A stretch of DNA of 5,934 nt from CAZVIK01 sp964627045. Its GTDB lineage: Bacteria > Acidobacteriota > Terriglobia > Bryobacterales > Bryobacteraceae. This document shows positions 1 to 5,934 of the stretch, piece after piece. The stretch spans positions 1 through 5,934 of the forward strand of contig CAZVIK010000230.1 of assembly GCA_964627045.1 (NCBI GenBank), in the 5' to 3' direction. The notes below the pieces were generated by a model that saw nothing but the letters and a program-made list of their open reading frames with translations, made no database searches and was not told the DNA's origin. A program made the translations under genes and the position numbers. Within the stretch, counting starts at the first letter, position 1. Each line of letters begins with the position of its first letter.

Positions 1-154
1 GGGCGTCCTCGGCCAGGAACTGCTCGACTCGCGCGTACACGAACAGCGCCAGCGCCACCAAGGCGAGCGCGCCGAGCGAATACGCCGCGTACCGCAAGCC
101 GGTCCGCCATCCACGGACGGGCGGAGCGGAGCCCGAGTTCTGCTTCCTGGCCAT
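1..154 (-). CDS. ftsQ: Cell division protein FtsQ, N-terminal fragment (cut by window edge)
   Basis: Only the first 51 codons are in the window; the gene continues past position 1. The ATG at 154-152 lies one base after the murC TGA (158-156). It is preceded by a strong Shine-Dalgarno GGGGAGG at 169-163, 8 bases upstream. The fragment reads as a basic, Pro/Ser-containing cytoplasmic tail (residues 1-21, MARKQN... to ...WRTGLR), then one hydrophobic segment at about 22-41 (Ala/Leu/Val-rich, ending LFVYAR), then VEQFLAEDA. That is the usual layout of FtsQ/DivIB: short tail, single transmembrane anchor, then the start of the periplasmic POTRA domain. FtsQ bridges FtsB/FtsL with the rest of the divisome. 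The identification rests on topology, on the VEQFL-like POTRA entry and on position directly after murC, since the diagnostic domain is outside the window. Another single-pass protein is possible but less likely. Confidence 0.8.
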   Translation of the reverse strand, partial: MARKQNSGSAPPVRGWRTGLRYAAYSLGALALVALALFVYARVEQFLAEDA

Positions 155-155
155 C

Positions 156-1535
156 TCAACCGCCTCCCCGGCGCCGCGCCAGAATCTGGTCGCCGGCCTG
201 CCAGACGTTGCCCGCGCCCAGCGTTAACACCAGGTCGCCGTCTCCGGCGAGTTCGCCGGCCCGCTCGACAGCGCGAGACATGGAGCCCACGTATTCGGCC
301 CGCGCGCCGGGCTCGGCGTCGATCCTCCCGGCCAGCGTTTCGGCCGTGACGCCCGGAATCGGCGGCTCGCTTGCCGCGTAGATGTCAAGCACCAGAACCG
401 TGTCCGCGCCGCCAAAGGCGCGGGCGAACTCGTCCATGAGCTGCGCGGTGCGCGTGAAGCGATGCGGTTGAAACAGCACGTGTACGCGGCGGTAGCCGCC
501 CAGCCGCGCCGCGGCCAGGGTCGCCCGGATTTCCGTGGGGTGATGGCCGTAGTCGTCGATGACGGTCACGCCGCCCTCCCGGCCGCGGAGCTGAAAGCGG
601 CGGTCCACCGGGAGGAACTTCGCCAGCCCGGCGCGGATGATGTCCGGGGCGACCTCCAACTCCAGGGCGATGGCCGCGGCGGCTGTGGCGTTCAACACGT
701 TGTGCGGTCCCGGCGCGTGCAACTGGAACGGGCCGAGATCCGCTCCGCGGTGGACCAAACGAAAACCGCTGGCCTCGCCGCCGCAGACTGTCTCGACCGC
801 TCGCAATTCCGCCTCGGCCGTGGTTCCGTAAGTGATCGTGCGGCGGTTAACGAGCGGGAGAATCGTGCGGACATTGGCGTCGTCCAGGCACATCGCCACC
901 GCGCCGTAGAAGGGCACGCGGTTGGCAAACTCGACGAACGCGTTGCGAGTGTCCTCAATCGAGGAGTAACAATCGACATGCTCGCGGTCGATGTTGGTGA
1001 CCACGGCCAGGATGGGGGCCAGCTTTAGGAACGAGCGGTCGCTTTCGTCGGCTTCCACCACGAGCAGTTCGCTCCGGCCAACGCGGGCATTGGAGCCGCC
1101 CATAATGGCGGCGCGCCCGCCCACCACCACGGTGGGGTCCAGCCCGGCGTGGCACAGAATCGCGGCGACCATCGAGGTAGTGGTGGTCTTACCGTGGCTT
1201 CCGGCGACGGCGACGCCGTAACGGATGCGCATCAACTCGGCGAGCATTTCGCCGCGCGGGATGACGGGAATCCCGAGGCGGCGCGCTTCCTGGATCTCGG
1301 GGTTCTCCGGGCTCGCCGCGCTAGTCACTACCAGGGCCTTGGCTCCGGCGACGTTGGCCGCCTGGTGGCCTTCCCGGATGACGGCGCCCATGGCCGCCAG
1401 CCGCTCGGTGATGGGGCTGAGCTTCAGATCGCTCCCGCTGATTTCGTAGCCGAGTTGAAGGAGCACCTCGGCGATGCCACTCATGCCGATTCCGCCGATG
1501 CCGGTGAAGTGCAACCGTTGCCGCTTAAAAAACAT
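156..1535 (-). CDS. murC: UDP-N-acetylmuramate--L-alanine ligase (MurC)
   Basis: This is a complete 459-residue protein, a normal length for MurC. It performs the ATP-dependent addition of L-Ala to UDP-MurNAc, the first peptide-stem step, in the cytoplasm. Visible motifs in order: the N-terminal Rossmann loop GIGGIGMSGIAE (12-23) that binds UDP-MurNAc; TSAAS (71-75); the ATP P-loop GSHGKTTTT (112-120) with Lys116; EADESD (161-166), where acidic residues ligand Mg2+; NIDREHVD (181-188); PGPHNVLNA (275-283); and the C-terminal domain with DDYGHHPTEI (327-336), FQPHRFTRT (355-363) and LGAGNVW (439-445). GIGGIGMSG plus DDYGHHP separates MurC from MurD/E/F, and Mpl is unlikely given the motifs and context. 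The ATG at 1535 is chosen because the Rossmann strand follows at once and no in-frame start is better placed. Its Shine-Dalgarno is poor (GGTAG close to ATG). It begins 36 bases after murG, and a possible promoter fills that gap. Its Gly-rich last codons encode the ftsQ ribosome binding site. Confidence 0.97.
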   Translation of the reverse strand: MFFKRQRLHFTGIGGIGMSGIAEVLLQLGYEISGSDLKLSPITERLAAMGAVIREGHQAANVAGAKALVVTSAASPENPEIQEARRLGIPVIPRGEMLAELMRIRYGVAVAGSHGKTTTTSMVAAILCHAGLDPTVVVGGRAAIMGGSNARVGRSELLVVEADESDRSFLKLAPILAVVTNIDREHVDCYSSIEDTRNAFVEFANRVPFYGAVAMCLDDANVRTILPLVNRRTITYGTTAEAELRAVETVCGGEASGFRLVHRGADLGPFQLHAPGPHNVLNATAAAAIALELEVAPDIIRAGLAKFLPVDRRFQLRGREGGVTVIDDYGHHPTEIRATLAAARLGGYRRVHVLFQPHRFTRTAQLMDEFARAFGGADTVLVLDIYAASEPPIPGVTAETLAGRIDAEPGARAEYVGSMSRAVERAGELAGDGDLVLTLGAGNVWQAGDQILARRRGGG

Positions 1536-1546
1536 TTTTCTACCGT

Positions 1547-1575
1547 ATTGTTTCGGCTTTTCGCGCCGCTGTCAA
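1547..1575 (-). promoter_or_regulatory. Possible internal sigma-70 promoter ahead of murC
   Basis: On the minus strand a perfect -35 hexamer TTGACA (1575-1570) overlaps the murG stop codon. It is followed by a 17-base spacer and AACAAT (1552-1547), which matches TATAAT at four of six positions, including positions 2 and 6. This lies in the only intergenic gap of the window, and the area is A/T-rich compared with its surroundings. Initiation about 7 bases downstream would fall near 1540, giving a leader of only about 5 bases before the murC ATG. Against it: the stop codon context supplies part of the -35 by chance, and the -10 is imperfect. Sequence match only. Confidence 0.3.
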
Positions 1576-2663
1576 TGCCGTCCCCTCCGGTTGGCCAGTT
1601 CCTCGAGGATGTCCGCCGCGCGCGCCGCCGCCGCGGGCCGGGCCAGCGCCCGGGCGGCCTTTCCCATGCTCTCCAGCCGCTCGGGGTGCGAGGCCATCTC
1701 CACCACCGCGTCGAACAACGCCTGTCCGGTGAACCCGGAGTCGGCCACCAGGCGGGCCGCCCCGGCGCGTGCGAGCGATTCGGCGTTTCGAAGCTGATGC
1801 TGATCGGCCGCGTGGGGAAAGGGAACCAGAAGGGACGGCTTCCCCGCGGCGGCCAATTCCGAAACCGCGCCGGCCCCGCTGCGGCAGACCACTAGGTCCG
1901 CTTCGGCGAAGGCGGCGGGCATGTCTTCGATGAAGGCCGCGACCTCGCCGGGGATTCCACATTCGGCAAAGGCAGCCGAAATCTCCGCGTGATCTGTCCG
2001 TCCGCACTGATGAACGATACGAACCGCCACGCCGGACTGCCGGAACAGCGGCCAGCTCTCTCGCGCGGCTTGATTCAAGCGGCGAGACCCCTGGCTGCCT
2101 CCGGTGATCAAGACGTTCAGCGTGCTCCCGGGTGGTTTGGGGGGAAGCGAGAAGAACTCCGCGCGTACCGGAAGTCCGGTCAACTCGGCTTTGCCGCGCG
2201 GAAACCCGGCGGCGGCTTCAGCGAAGTTGACTAAGGCGCGGTCCACGAACCGCCACATCCAGCGATTCGTCATGCCGGCGACCGCGTTCGGCTCCATGAG
2301 CGCCATGGGCAGGTTCCGCAGCCACGCGGCGAGCATCACCGGGCCCGCTGCGTATCCGCCGAGGCTGAACACGGCCGACGGCCGACGCGTTCGCAGCAGC
2401 CGCAGAACACCGGCCACGCTTGGCGGTAGCTGCGCCAGCGAACGCAGCGCGCGTGCCGGGCCTACGCGGTTCAATCCGCCGATCTCGATGAACTCAAGGG
2501 GAAAGCCCTCGGCCGGAACCAGCCGCGCCTCAATTCCCTGGCGGGTCCCGATGAAGAAAGGCCGGTGGCCGCGCCGCCTCAGTTCCCTTGCCACGGCCAC
2601 CAGCGGAATGACGTGCCCGCCGGTGCCTCCTCCGGCCATGACGAAGTCCATCGGCGCGCTCAT
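1572..2663 (-). CDS. murG: Undecaprenyldiphospho-muramoylpentapeptide beta-N-acetylglucosaminyltransferase (MurG)
   Basis: This is a complete 363-residue GT-B glycosyltransferase of family 28, usual MurG length. It transfers GlcNAc from UDP-GlcNAc to lipid I to make lipid II, at the inner face of the cytoplasmic membrane. Motifs in order: the glycine-rich loop GGGTGGHVIP (11-20), proposed in this family to contact the lipid diphosphate; LGGYAAGP (101-108); MEPNAVAG (123-130), the counterpart of the more common EQNA-PG; the second-domain loop TGGSQGSRRLN (187-197); RSGAGAVSEL (261-270), whose Glu269 is the expected ribose-binding residue; and PFPHAADQHQLRNAE (281-295) at the sugar-nucleotide pocket. 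The ATG at 2663-2661 overlaps the ftsW TGA (2662-2660) as ATGA, so re-initiation by ribosomes leaving ftsW is likely; the Shine-Dalgarno is weak. In-frame Met5 and Met9 are alternative starts but would lose the coupling. The gene ends with TGA, 36 bases before murC. Confidence 0.97.
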   Translation of the reverse strand: MSAPMDFVMAGGGTGGHVIPLVAVARELRRRGHRPFFIGTRQGIEARLVPAEGFPLEFIEIGGLNRVGPARALRSLAQLPPSVAGVLRLLRTRRPSAVFSLGGYAAGPVMLAAWLRNLPMALMEPNAVAGMTNRWMWRFVDRALVNFAEAAAGFPRGKAELTGLPVRAEFFSLPPKPPGSTLNVLITGGSQGSRRLNQAARESWPLFRQSGVAVRIVHQCGRTDHAEISAAFAECGIPGEVAAFIEDMPAAFAEADLVVCRSGAGAVSELAAAGKPSLLVPFPHAADQHQLRNAESLARAGAARLVADSGFTGQALFDAVVEMASHPERLESMGKAARALARPAAAARAADILEELANRRGRH

Positions 2664-3814
2664 CCGGAATGATCACCCACGCTCAGCAGCACGCCGAGCG
2701 ACGCCATGGTTGCCAGCAGCGAGCTTCCGCCGTAGCTGACCAGCGGCAGCGGAATGCCCTTTGTCGGCAAAATGCCCAGAACCACGCTGATGTTCATAAA
2801 CGCCTGGAACGCCACCATCGTGGTCACGCCCAAGGCGACGAACTTGCCGAAGTCGTCGGGCGCGCGGAAGTGGATGCGCAGGCCCCGCCAGGCGATCAAC
2901 AGGAATCCAGTGACGAAGGCGAGCGCGCCCCAAAGCCCGAGTTCCTCGCCGACGACGGCGTAGATGAAGTCGGTGTGCGCCTCGGGGAGATAAAACAGTT
3001 TCGCTTTGCTCTGCATCGGCCCAGCGCCGAGCGGGCCGCCCGAACCCACGGCGATCAGCGACTGGTTGAGGTGATAGTTCGAATCGCGCGTCGGAGCGGC
3101 GTGCTGCGCCCAGGCCTTGAGTCTCCCCTCGGGATCGAAGCGCCGGACCAGGCCCGAGTCCAGAGTCTTGTATTCGGGATCGATGTAGCCGAAGATGCGA
3201 GCGATGCGGTACGGCTTGGATGCGATGGCGATCGAGACGAAGACCGCCAGGATGGCCGCCGCCACCAAGGCGTGTTTCCATTCCAGTCCCGCTACGAAGA
3301 ACACCACCGAGGCGGTGACGGCGATCACTACGGCGGTCCCCAGATCGGCCACCATCACCGCTCCCGCCACCAGGCCCACGATGGCCGCGGCGCACAGCAG
3401 CGTGCGCGGCTTGTTGATCAGTTGCGTCCGCCGGGCCGCGAAATGGGCCAGGAATAGAACCAGCACCGGCTTGGCCAGTTCGGACGGCTGGAAGCTGAAA
3501 AAGCCCAGGTGGAACCAGCGGTGCAGGCGAGGGTCCAGGAAGTAGACCAGCATCAACAGGCCCAGAACCACCGAGATCCCGCAGTACACCCAGGGGCCCT
3601 TGTCCAAACGCTGGTAATTAAGCTTCTTCAGGATCATCATCGCGCCGACCGCGAGGACGGCCCAGAAAACCTGCCGGCCGAGGAAGTGCCAGCTCGACCC
3701 GAAGCGGATTCCGCCCACGGCGCTGGAGGCGCTGGCGAGAATGAGAATGCCCGCCCCGAGGAGCGTCAGGATCGTTCCGAATAGGATCTTGTCGGTCTTA
3801 ACGGTCTGAGCCAT
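2660..3814 (-). CDS. ftsW: Probable lipid II polymerase FtsW (SEDS family)
   Basis: This is a 384-residue polytopic membrane protein with about ten hydrophobic segments. FtsW polymerises lipid II at the septum together with a class B PBP. SEDS hallmarks are visible: RLHRWFHLG then FQPSELAKP (108-116); NQSLIAVGSGG (250-260); KLFYLPEAHTDFIYAVVGEE (272-291); and the C-terminal LPTKGIPLPLVSYGGSS (349-365). FtsW is preferred over RodA because the gene sits between murD and murG. The ATG at 3814 is chosen because GAAAGGA lies about 10 bases upstream and the protein then starts MAQTVKTD, directly ahead of the first membrane helix. An in-frame ATG at 3850 would add 12 residues inside murD and has no clear binding site. 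The start overlaps the end of murD by 17 bases, and the stop overlaps murG by 4. The loop between IDP (211-213) and NYHLNQS (246-252) is about 25 residues longer than in E. coli FtsW. Confidence 0.95.
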   Translation of the reverse strand: MAQTVKTDKILFGTILTLLGAGILILASASSAVGGIRFGSSWHFLGRQVFWAVLAVGAMMILKKLNYQRLDKGPWVYCGISVVLGLLMLVYFLDPRLHRWFHLGFFSFQPSELAKPVLVLFLAHFAARRTQLINKPRTLLCAAAIVGLVAGAVMVADLGTAVVIAVTASVVFFVAGLEWKHALVAAAILAVFVSIAIASKPYRIARIFGYIDPEYKTLDSGLVRRFDPEGRLKAWAQHAAPTRDSNYHLNQSLIAVGSGGPLGAGPMQSKAKLFYLPEAHTDFIYAVVGEELGLWGALAFVTGFLLIAWRGLRIHFRAPDDFGKFVALGVTTMVAFQAFMNISVVLGILPTKGIPLPLVSYGGSSLLATMASLGVLLSVGDHSG

Positions 3815-5165
3815 GGGCGCGCGATCCTTTCTCGTCGAGATCCCGAACAAGCTGCTTGAAGACCCGGCCGCGGTGTTCGTAGCTATCGAACTGATCGAAA
3901 CTGGCGCAGGCCGGCGCCAGGACTACGGTGTCTCCCGCGACGGCCTTCTGGTGGGCGTAGCGGACGGCCCTCTCAAGCGTGCCGCATTCCACCAGCGGCA
4001 CGGCGTCCTTCAGATCGTTTGCGATCAACGGAGACGCGGCGCCGATCAGCAGCGCGGCGTGCGCCTTGGCCGCCAGCGGAGCCGCCAGCGGCGCATATCC
4101 GGCGCCCTTGTCCTTCCCGCCCAGAATTACCCAAAGGCCGCCCCCAAACGCGTCGATCGCTTTCAGCGTGGAATCGACGTTGGTGGCCTTGGAGTCGTTG
4201 TAGTACTCAACGCCGCGCAGGGTTCGCACGTACTCCAGGCGGTGCTCCACGGCGCGGAACGAGCGGATGCCGCCGGCGATGGACTCGCGCGTCGCGCCCG
4301 CCAGGTGCGCGGCGAGCGCCGCGGCCATCGCGTTCTCGATGTTATGGCGGCCCCGCAGCGGGATTCCGGCAGCCTCCATCAGCGGACTTCCGCCGAGGCG
4401 GAGCAGACCGCCATCCAGGTAGATTCCCGCTTCCACGCGCCGCGTCAAGCTGAACCAGAGCACGTGGCCGCGGGTGCGGCGGCCGAACTCGACGCACACC
4501 TGGTCGTCCGCGTTGAGGATGGCGAAATCCCCCTCGCGCTGGTTCTCCAGGAGACGCGCCTTGGCGTCGGCATAGCTCTGAAACGTATGATGGCGGTCCA
4601 GGTGATCCGGCGTCACGTTCAGCACCAGGCCGGCGTGTGCGCGGAATCGCTCGATGGTTTCGAGCTGGAAGCTCGACAACTCCAGCACGTTCCACTGGCC
4701 TGGCCGCGAGGTGGCCACCATCGCGGTGGCCGGCACGGTTCCGATATTGCCGCCCACCTGGGCCGGAATTCCCGCGGAGGCGAGCAGGTGTCCCACCAGC
4801 GCCGTGGTGGTCGTTTTTCCATTGGACCCGGTAATGCCAATGGTCTCGCCCTGGAGGAAATGGCCGGCCAGTTCGATTTCGCCGATGACACGGACGCCCC
4901 TCGCGCGAGCCTGTTCGAGCAATGGCAAATCCGCGGGCACGCCCGGCGACACGACGACGCAAGCCGCATCGCCGACGGCCTCGGGGCTCTGCAAGCGGAA
5001 CTCGGTCCCCAGGCGCGCCAGCTCCGCGGCCGCGCCGGGCAGTTGCTCGACCGGCTTGGCGTCGCAGGCCACTACCCGCGCACCCTTGGAGGCCAGCAAC
5101 GCTACCGATGCGAGTCCGCTCTTTGCCAGACCCAGGACCGCCACTTTGACGCCCGCCAATTCCAC
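3798..5165 (-). CDS. murD: UDP-N-acetylmuramoylalanine--D-glutamate ligase (MurD)
   Basis: This protein has 455 residues from the chosen start, normal for MurD. It adds D-Glu to UDP-MurNAc-L-Ala using ATP, in the cytoplasm. Motifs in order: the N-terminal Rossmann loop VLGLAKSGLAS (10-20); VSPGVP (72-77); the ATP P-loop GSNGKTTT (113-120) with Lys117; LELSSFQLE (161-169); NVTPDHLDRH (183-192); RGRHNIENAM (271-280); EHRLEYV (307-313); NDSKATN (333-339); LGGKDKG (348-354); and PACASFDQF (418-426). SSFQLE and PACASFDQF are specific to MurD among the Mur ligases. The reading frame stays open back to 5258 inside mraY, but that extension has no MurD character. GTG at 5165 is preferred: GAGGTGA sits 5 bases upstream and the protein then begins MELAGVKVAVLG, the normal family start. 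GTG at 5174, overlapping the mraY TGA as GTGA, is the alternative (three extra residues). It ends with TAA, 17 bases into ftsW. Confidence 0.97.
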   Translation of the reverse strand: MELAGVKVAVLGLAKSGLASVALLASKGARVVACDAKPVEQLPGAAAELARLGTEFRLQSPEAVGDAACVVVSPGVPADLPLLEQARARGVRVIGEIELAGHFLQGETIGITGSNGKTTTTALVGHLLASAGIPAQVGGNIGTVPATAMVATSRPGQWNVLELSSFQLETIERFRAHAGLVLNVTPDHLDRHHTFQSYADAKARLLENQREGDFAILNADDQVCVEFGRRTRGHVLWFSLTRRVEAGIYLDGGLLRLGGSPLMEAAGIPLRGRHNIENAMAAALAAHLAGATRESIAGGIRSFRAVEHRLEYVRTLRGVEYYNDSKATNVDSTLKAIDAFGGGLWVILGGKDKGAGYAPLAAPLAAKAHAALLIGAASPLIANDLKDAVPLVECGTLERAVRYAHQKAVAGDTVVLAPACASFDQFDSYEHRGRVFKQLVRDLDEKGSRAHGSDR

Positions 5166-5176
5166 TACCGTCACCT
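5166..5176 (-). promoter_or_regulatory. Ribosome binding site deciding the murD GTG start
   Basis: The minus strand reads GAGGTGA then CGGTA directly before GTG at 5165-5163. GAGGTGA (5176 down to 5170/5171) pairs well with the 16S anti-Shine-Dalgarno and overlaps the mraY stop codon TGA (5173-5171). Spacing of about 5 bases suits the GTG at 5165 and is impossible for the GTG at 5174, which lies inside the site. This supports a 455-residue MurD, with ribosomes ending mraY placed directly on the murD start. Confidence 0.6.
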
Positions 5177-5934
5177 CAGCTTGAGCGTGGTCAGGGCGAA
5201 CAGGGCCAGCACCAGGCCCGTCACCCAAAACCGCACGATGATCTTGGACTCCTGCCACCCCAGCGCTTCGAAATGGTGGTGCAGCGGCGCCATCTTAAAA
5301 ATCCGTTTACGCCTCATCTTGTAGCTGCCCACCTGGAGGATCACCGAGAGCGTCTCCAGAACGAAGACGCCGCCGATAAACAGCAACAGGATTTCCTGCT
5401 TGATGAGAACGGCCACCGTGGCCATGGCCCCGCCGAGCGACAGGGAGCCTACGTCGCCCATGAAGACCTCCGCCGGGTGGGCGTTGTACCAAAGGAAGCC
5501 GAGCGACGCGCCGGTCATCGCGCCGCAGAAGATGGTGAGTTCGCTCGCGCCGGGCAGCCGCAACAGGTCCAGGTAGGTGGCAAACTGGGCGTGGCCGCTG
5601 GCATAGGTGAGCACGGTCATCGCGCCGCTGGAGATGATCATCAGGCCGATCGCCAGCCCGTCCAGTCCATCGGTCAGGTTCACGGCGTTCGCCGAGCCAA
5701 CCAGGACCACCGCCAGGAATCCGAAGAAGAACACAAAGGCCAGCGGGTAGGTTAGCGGCGACTGAAGCCATCGATCCACCAACATGTCCGGCCTCAATTG
5801 CTTGAAGAACGGCACGTTCATTCCGGTGGAATACGAACCTACGGCGTGAAGCCACAACAGGAGACAGCCCACCAGCAGCGAGGCCAACACTTGTAGCAGC
5901 AACTTCTTACGTCAAGTGAGCCCCAGGTTGTGCT
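5171..5934 (-). CDS. mraY: Phospho-N-acetylmuramoyl-pentapeptide-transferase (MraY), 5' part outside window, with in-frame TGA
   Basis: This is the C-terminal two thirds of MraY, the membrane enzyme that moves phospho-MurNAc-pentapeptide from UDP to undecaprenyl phosphate, giving lipid I. The frame open from 5902 covers 243 residues; full-length family members have about 360. Motifs, counted from 5902: NAVNLTDGLDGLA (72-84); FLWYNAHPAEVFMGDVGSLS (136-155), with the catalytic-site Asp150 of MGDVGSL; IKQE (167-170); LETLSVILQVGSYK (182-195); and MAPLHHHFE (204-212). Several hydrophobic helices lie between. The N-terminal helices and the Asp-Asp motif are upstream of the window. MraY similarity continues past 5902 to the edge: the frame reads HNLGLT, then TGA (5914-5912), then RKKLLLQV. 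This aligns with E. coli KGLIARWKYFWMSV, so the TGA replaces one residue within the gene. The copy is either broken here or carries a base error. It ends TGA at 5173-5171, 5 bases before murD. Confidence 0.93.
5912..5914 (-). other. In-frame TGA inside mraY
   Basis: Codons on the minus strand from 5932 read CAC AAC CTG GGG CTC ACT TGA CGT AAG AAG TTG. The stop falls where E. coli MraY has Ala (GLIAR) and other MraY proteins commonly have small residues (GLSGR or GLSAR). One base change from GGA (Gly) or TCA (Ser) would create it. Similarity runs in the same frame on both sides, so a frameshift is not needed to explain it. murC, murG, ftsW and mraY itself end with TGA, so TGA is a normal stop in this genome. 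Confidence 0.85.

Noticed and set aside
1536..1571. A transcription terminator in the gap between murG and murC
   Set aside because: No stem-loop followed by a T run is seen on the minus strand. The A-rich run before the murC ATG is not a terminator tail in the direction of transcription.
462..1895. Plus-strand open frames antisense to murC and murG (462-1028 and 1149-1895)
   Set aside because: They have shadow-frame composition and no motifs, and they lie opposite clear MurC and MurG motifs.
2669..3457. Plus-strand 262-codon frame antisense to ftsW
   Set aside because: It is highly charged and low in hydrophobic residues, as expected for the complement of a membrane protein gene. No start signal or family similarity is seen.
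3813..5324. A 503-codon open frame on the plus strand, antisense to murD and the end of mraY
   Set aside because: Long antisense open frames are expected opposite GC-rich genes with G/C third positions. Its translation is Arg/Gln/His-rich with no recognisable domain, and every base is explained by murD and mraY.
5171..5902. TTG at 5902 as the true start of a short MraY-like protein
   Set aside because: MraY similarity continues in frame upstream of 5902 to the window edge. A protein starting there would lack the N-terminal helices and the essential Asp-Asp motif.
1..5934. A novel accessory system, mobile element, CRISPR array or RNA gene in this window
   Set aside because: The six dcw genes account for all but a few dozen bases. 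No terminal inverted repeats, direct repeat arrays, tRNA-like folds or transposase motifs were seen.

Overview
The window holds one uninterrupted stretch of the division and cell wall (dcw) cluster. Every gene lies on the minus strand and is transcribed from high to low coordinates: mraY (5' part missing) - murD - ftsW - murG - murC - ftsQ (start only). I find no mobile element, CRISPR array, RNA gene, accessory gene or previously undescribed system. The value of the window is in details within conserved genes.

Organism: the sequence is GC-rich (roughly two thirds G+C by eye) with a strongly GC-biased third codon position. The gene order, the MAQ-VKTD start of FtsW, the EPNA motif in MurG and the NIDREHVD motif in MurC recall Acidobacteriota, perhaps the Solibacter/Bryobacter side. 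This is a judgement from memory of the families, not a search, and the phylum is only moderately certain. FtsQ, FtsW and a complete Mur ligase set indicate a peptidoglycan-walled bacterium that divides with the standard divisome.

Layout: 5934-5171 carries the C-terminal two thirds of MraY, which makes lipid I. An in-frame TGA lies 20 bases inside the window edge (5914-5912), within recognisable MraY sequence. After a 5-base gap comes murD (5165-3798), which overlaps ftsW (3814-2660) by 17 bases. ftsW overlaps murG (2663-1572) by 4 bases (ATGA). A 36-base gap, the only real intergenic space, separates murG from murC (1535-156) and may carry an internal promoter. One base separates murC from ftsQ (154 to the window edge). 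No stretch above 300 bases lacks a gene.

How the genes work together: MurC adds L-Ala and MurD adds D-Glu to UDP-MurNAc in the cytoplasm. MraY loads the finished pentapeptide sugar onto undecaprenyl phosphate (lipid I), and MurG adds GlcNAc (lipid II). FtsW polymerises lipid II at the septum, and FtsQ links the early and late divisome. The near-continuous overlaps imply one polycistronic message with translational coupling.

Most notable points: the premature TGA in mraY; an extracytoplasmic FtsW loop about 25 residues longer than in E. coli, which obscures the catalytic Asp; a consensus-like promoter at the murG/murC junction; and the absence of murB and ddl between murC and ftsQ.
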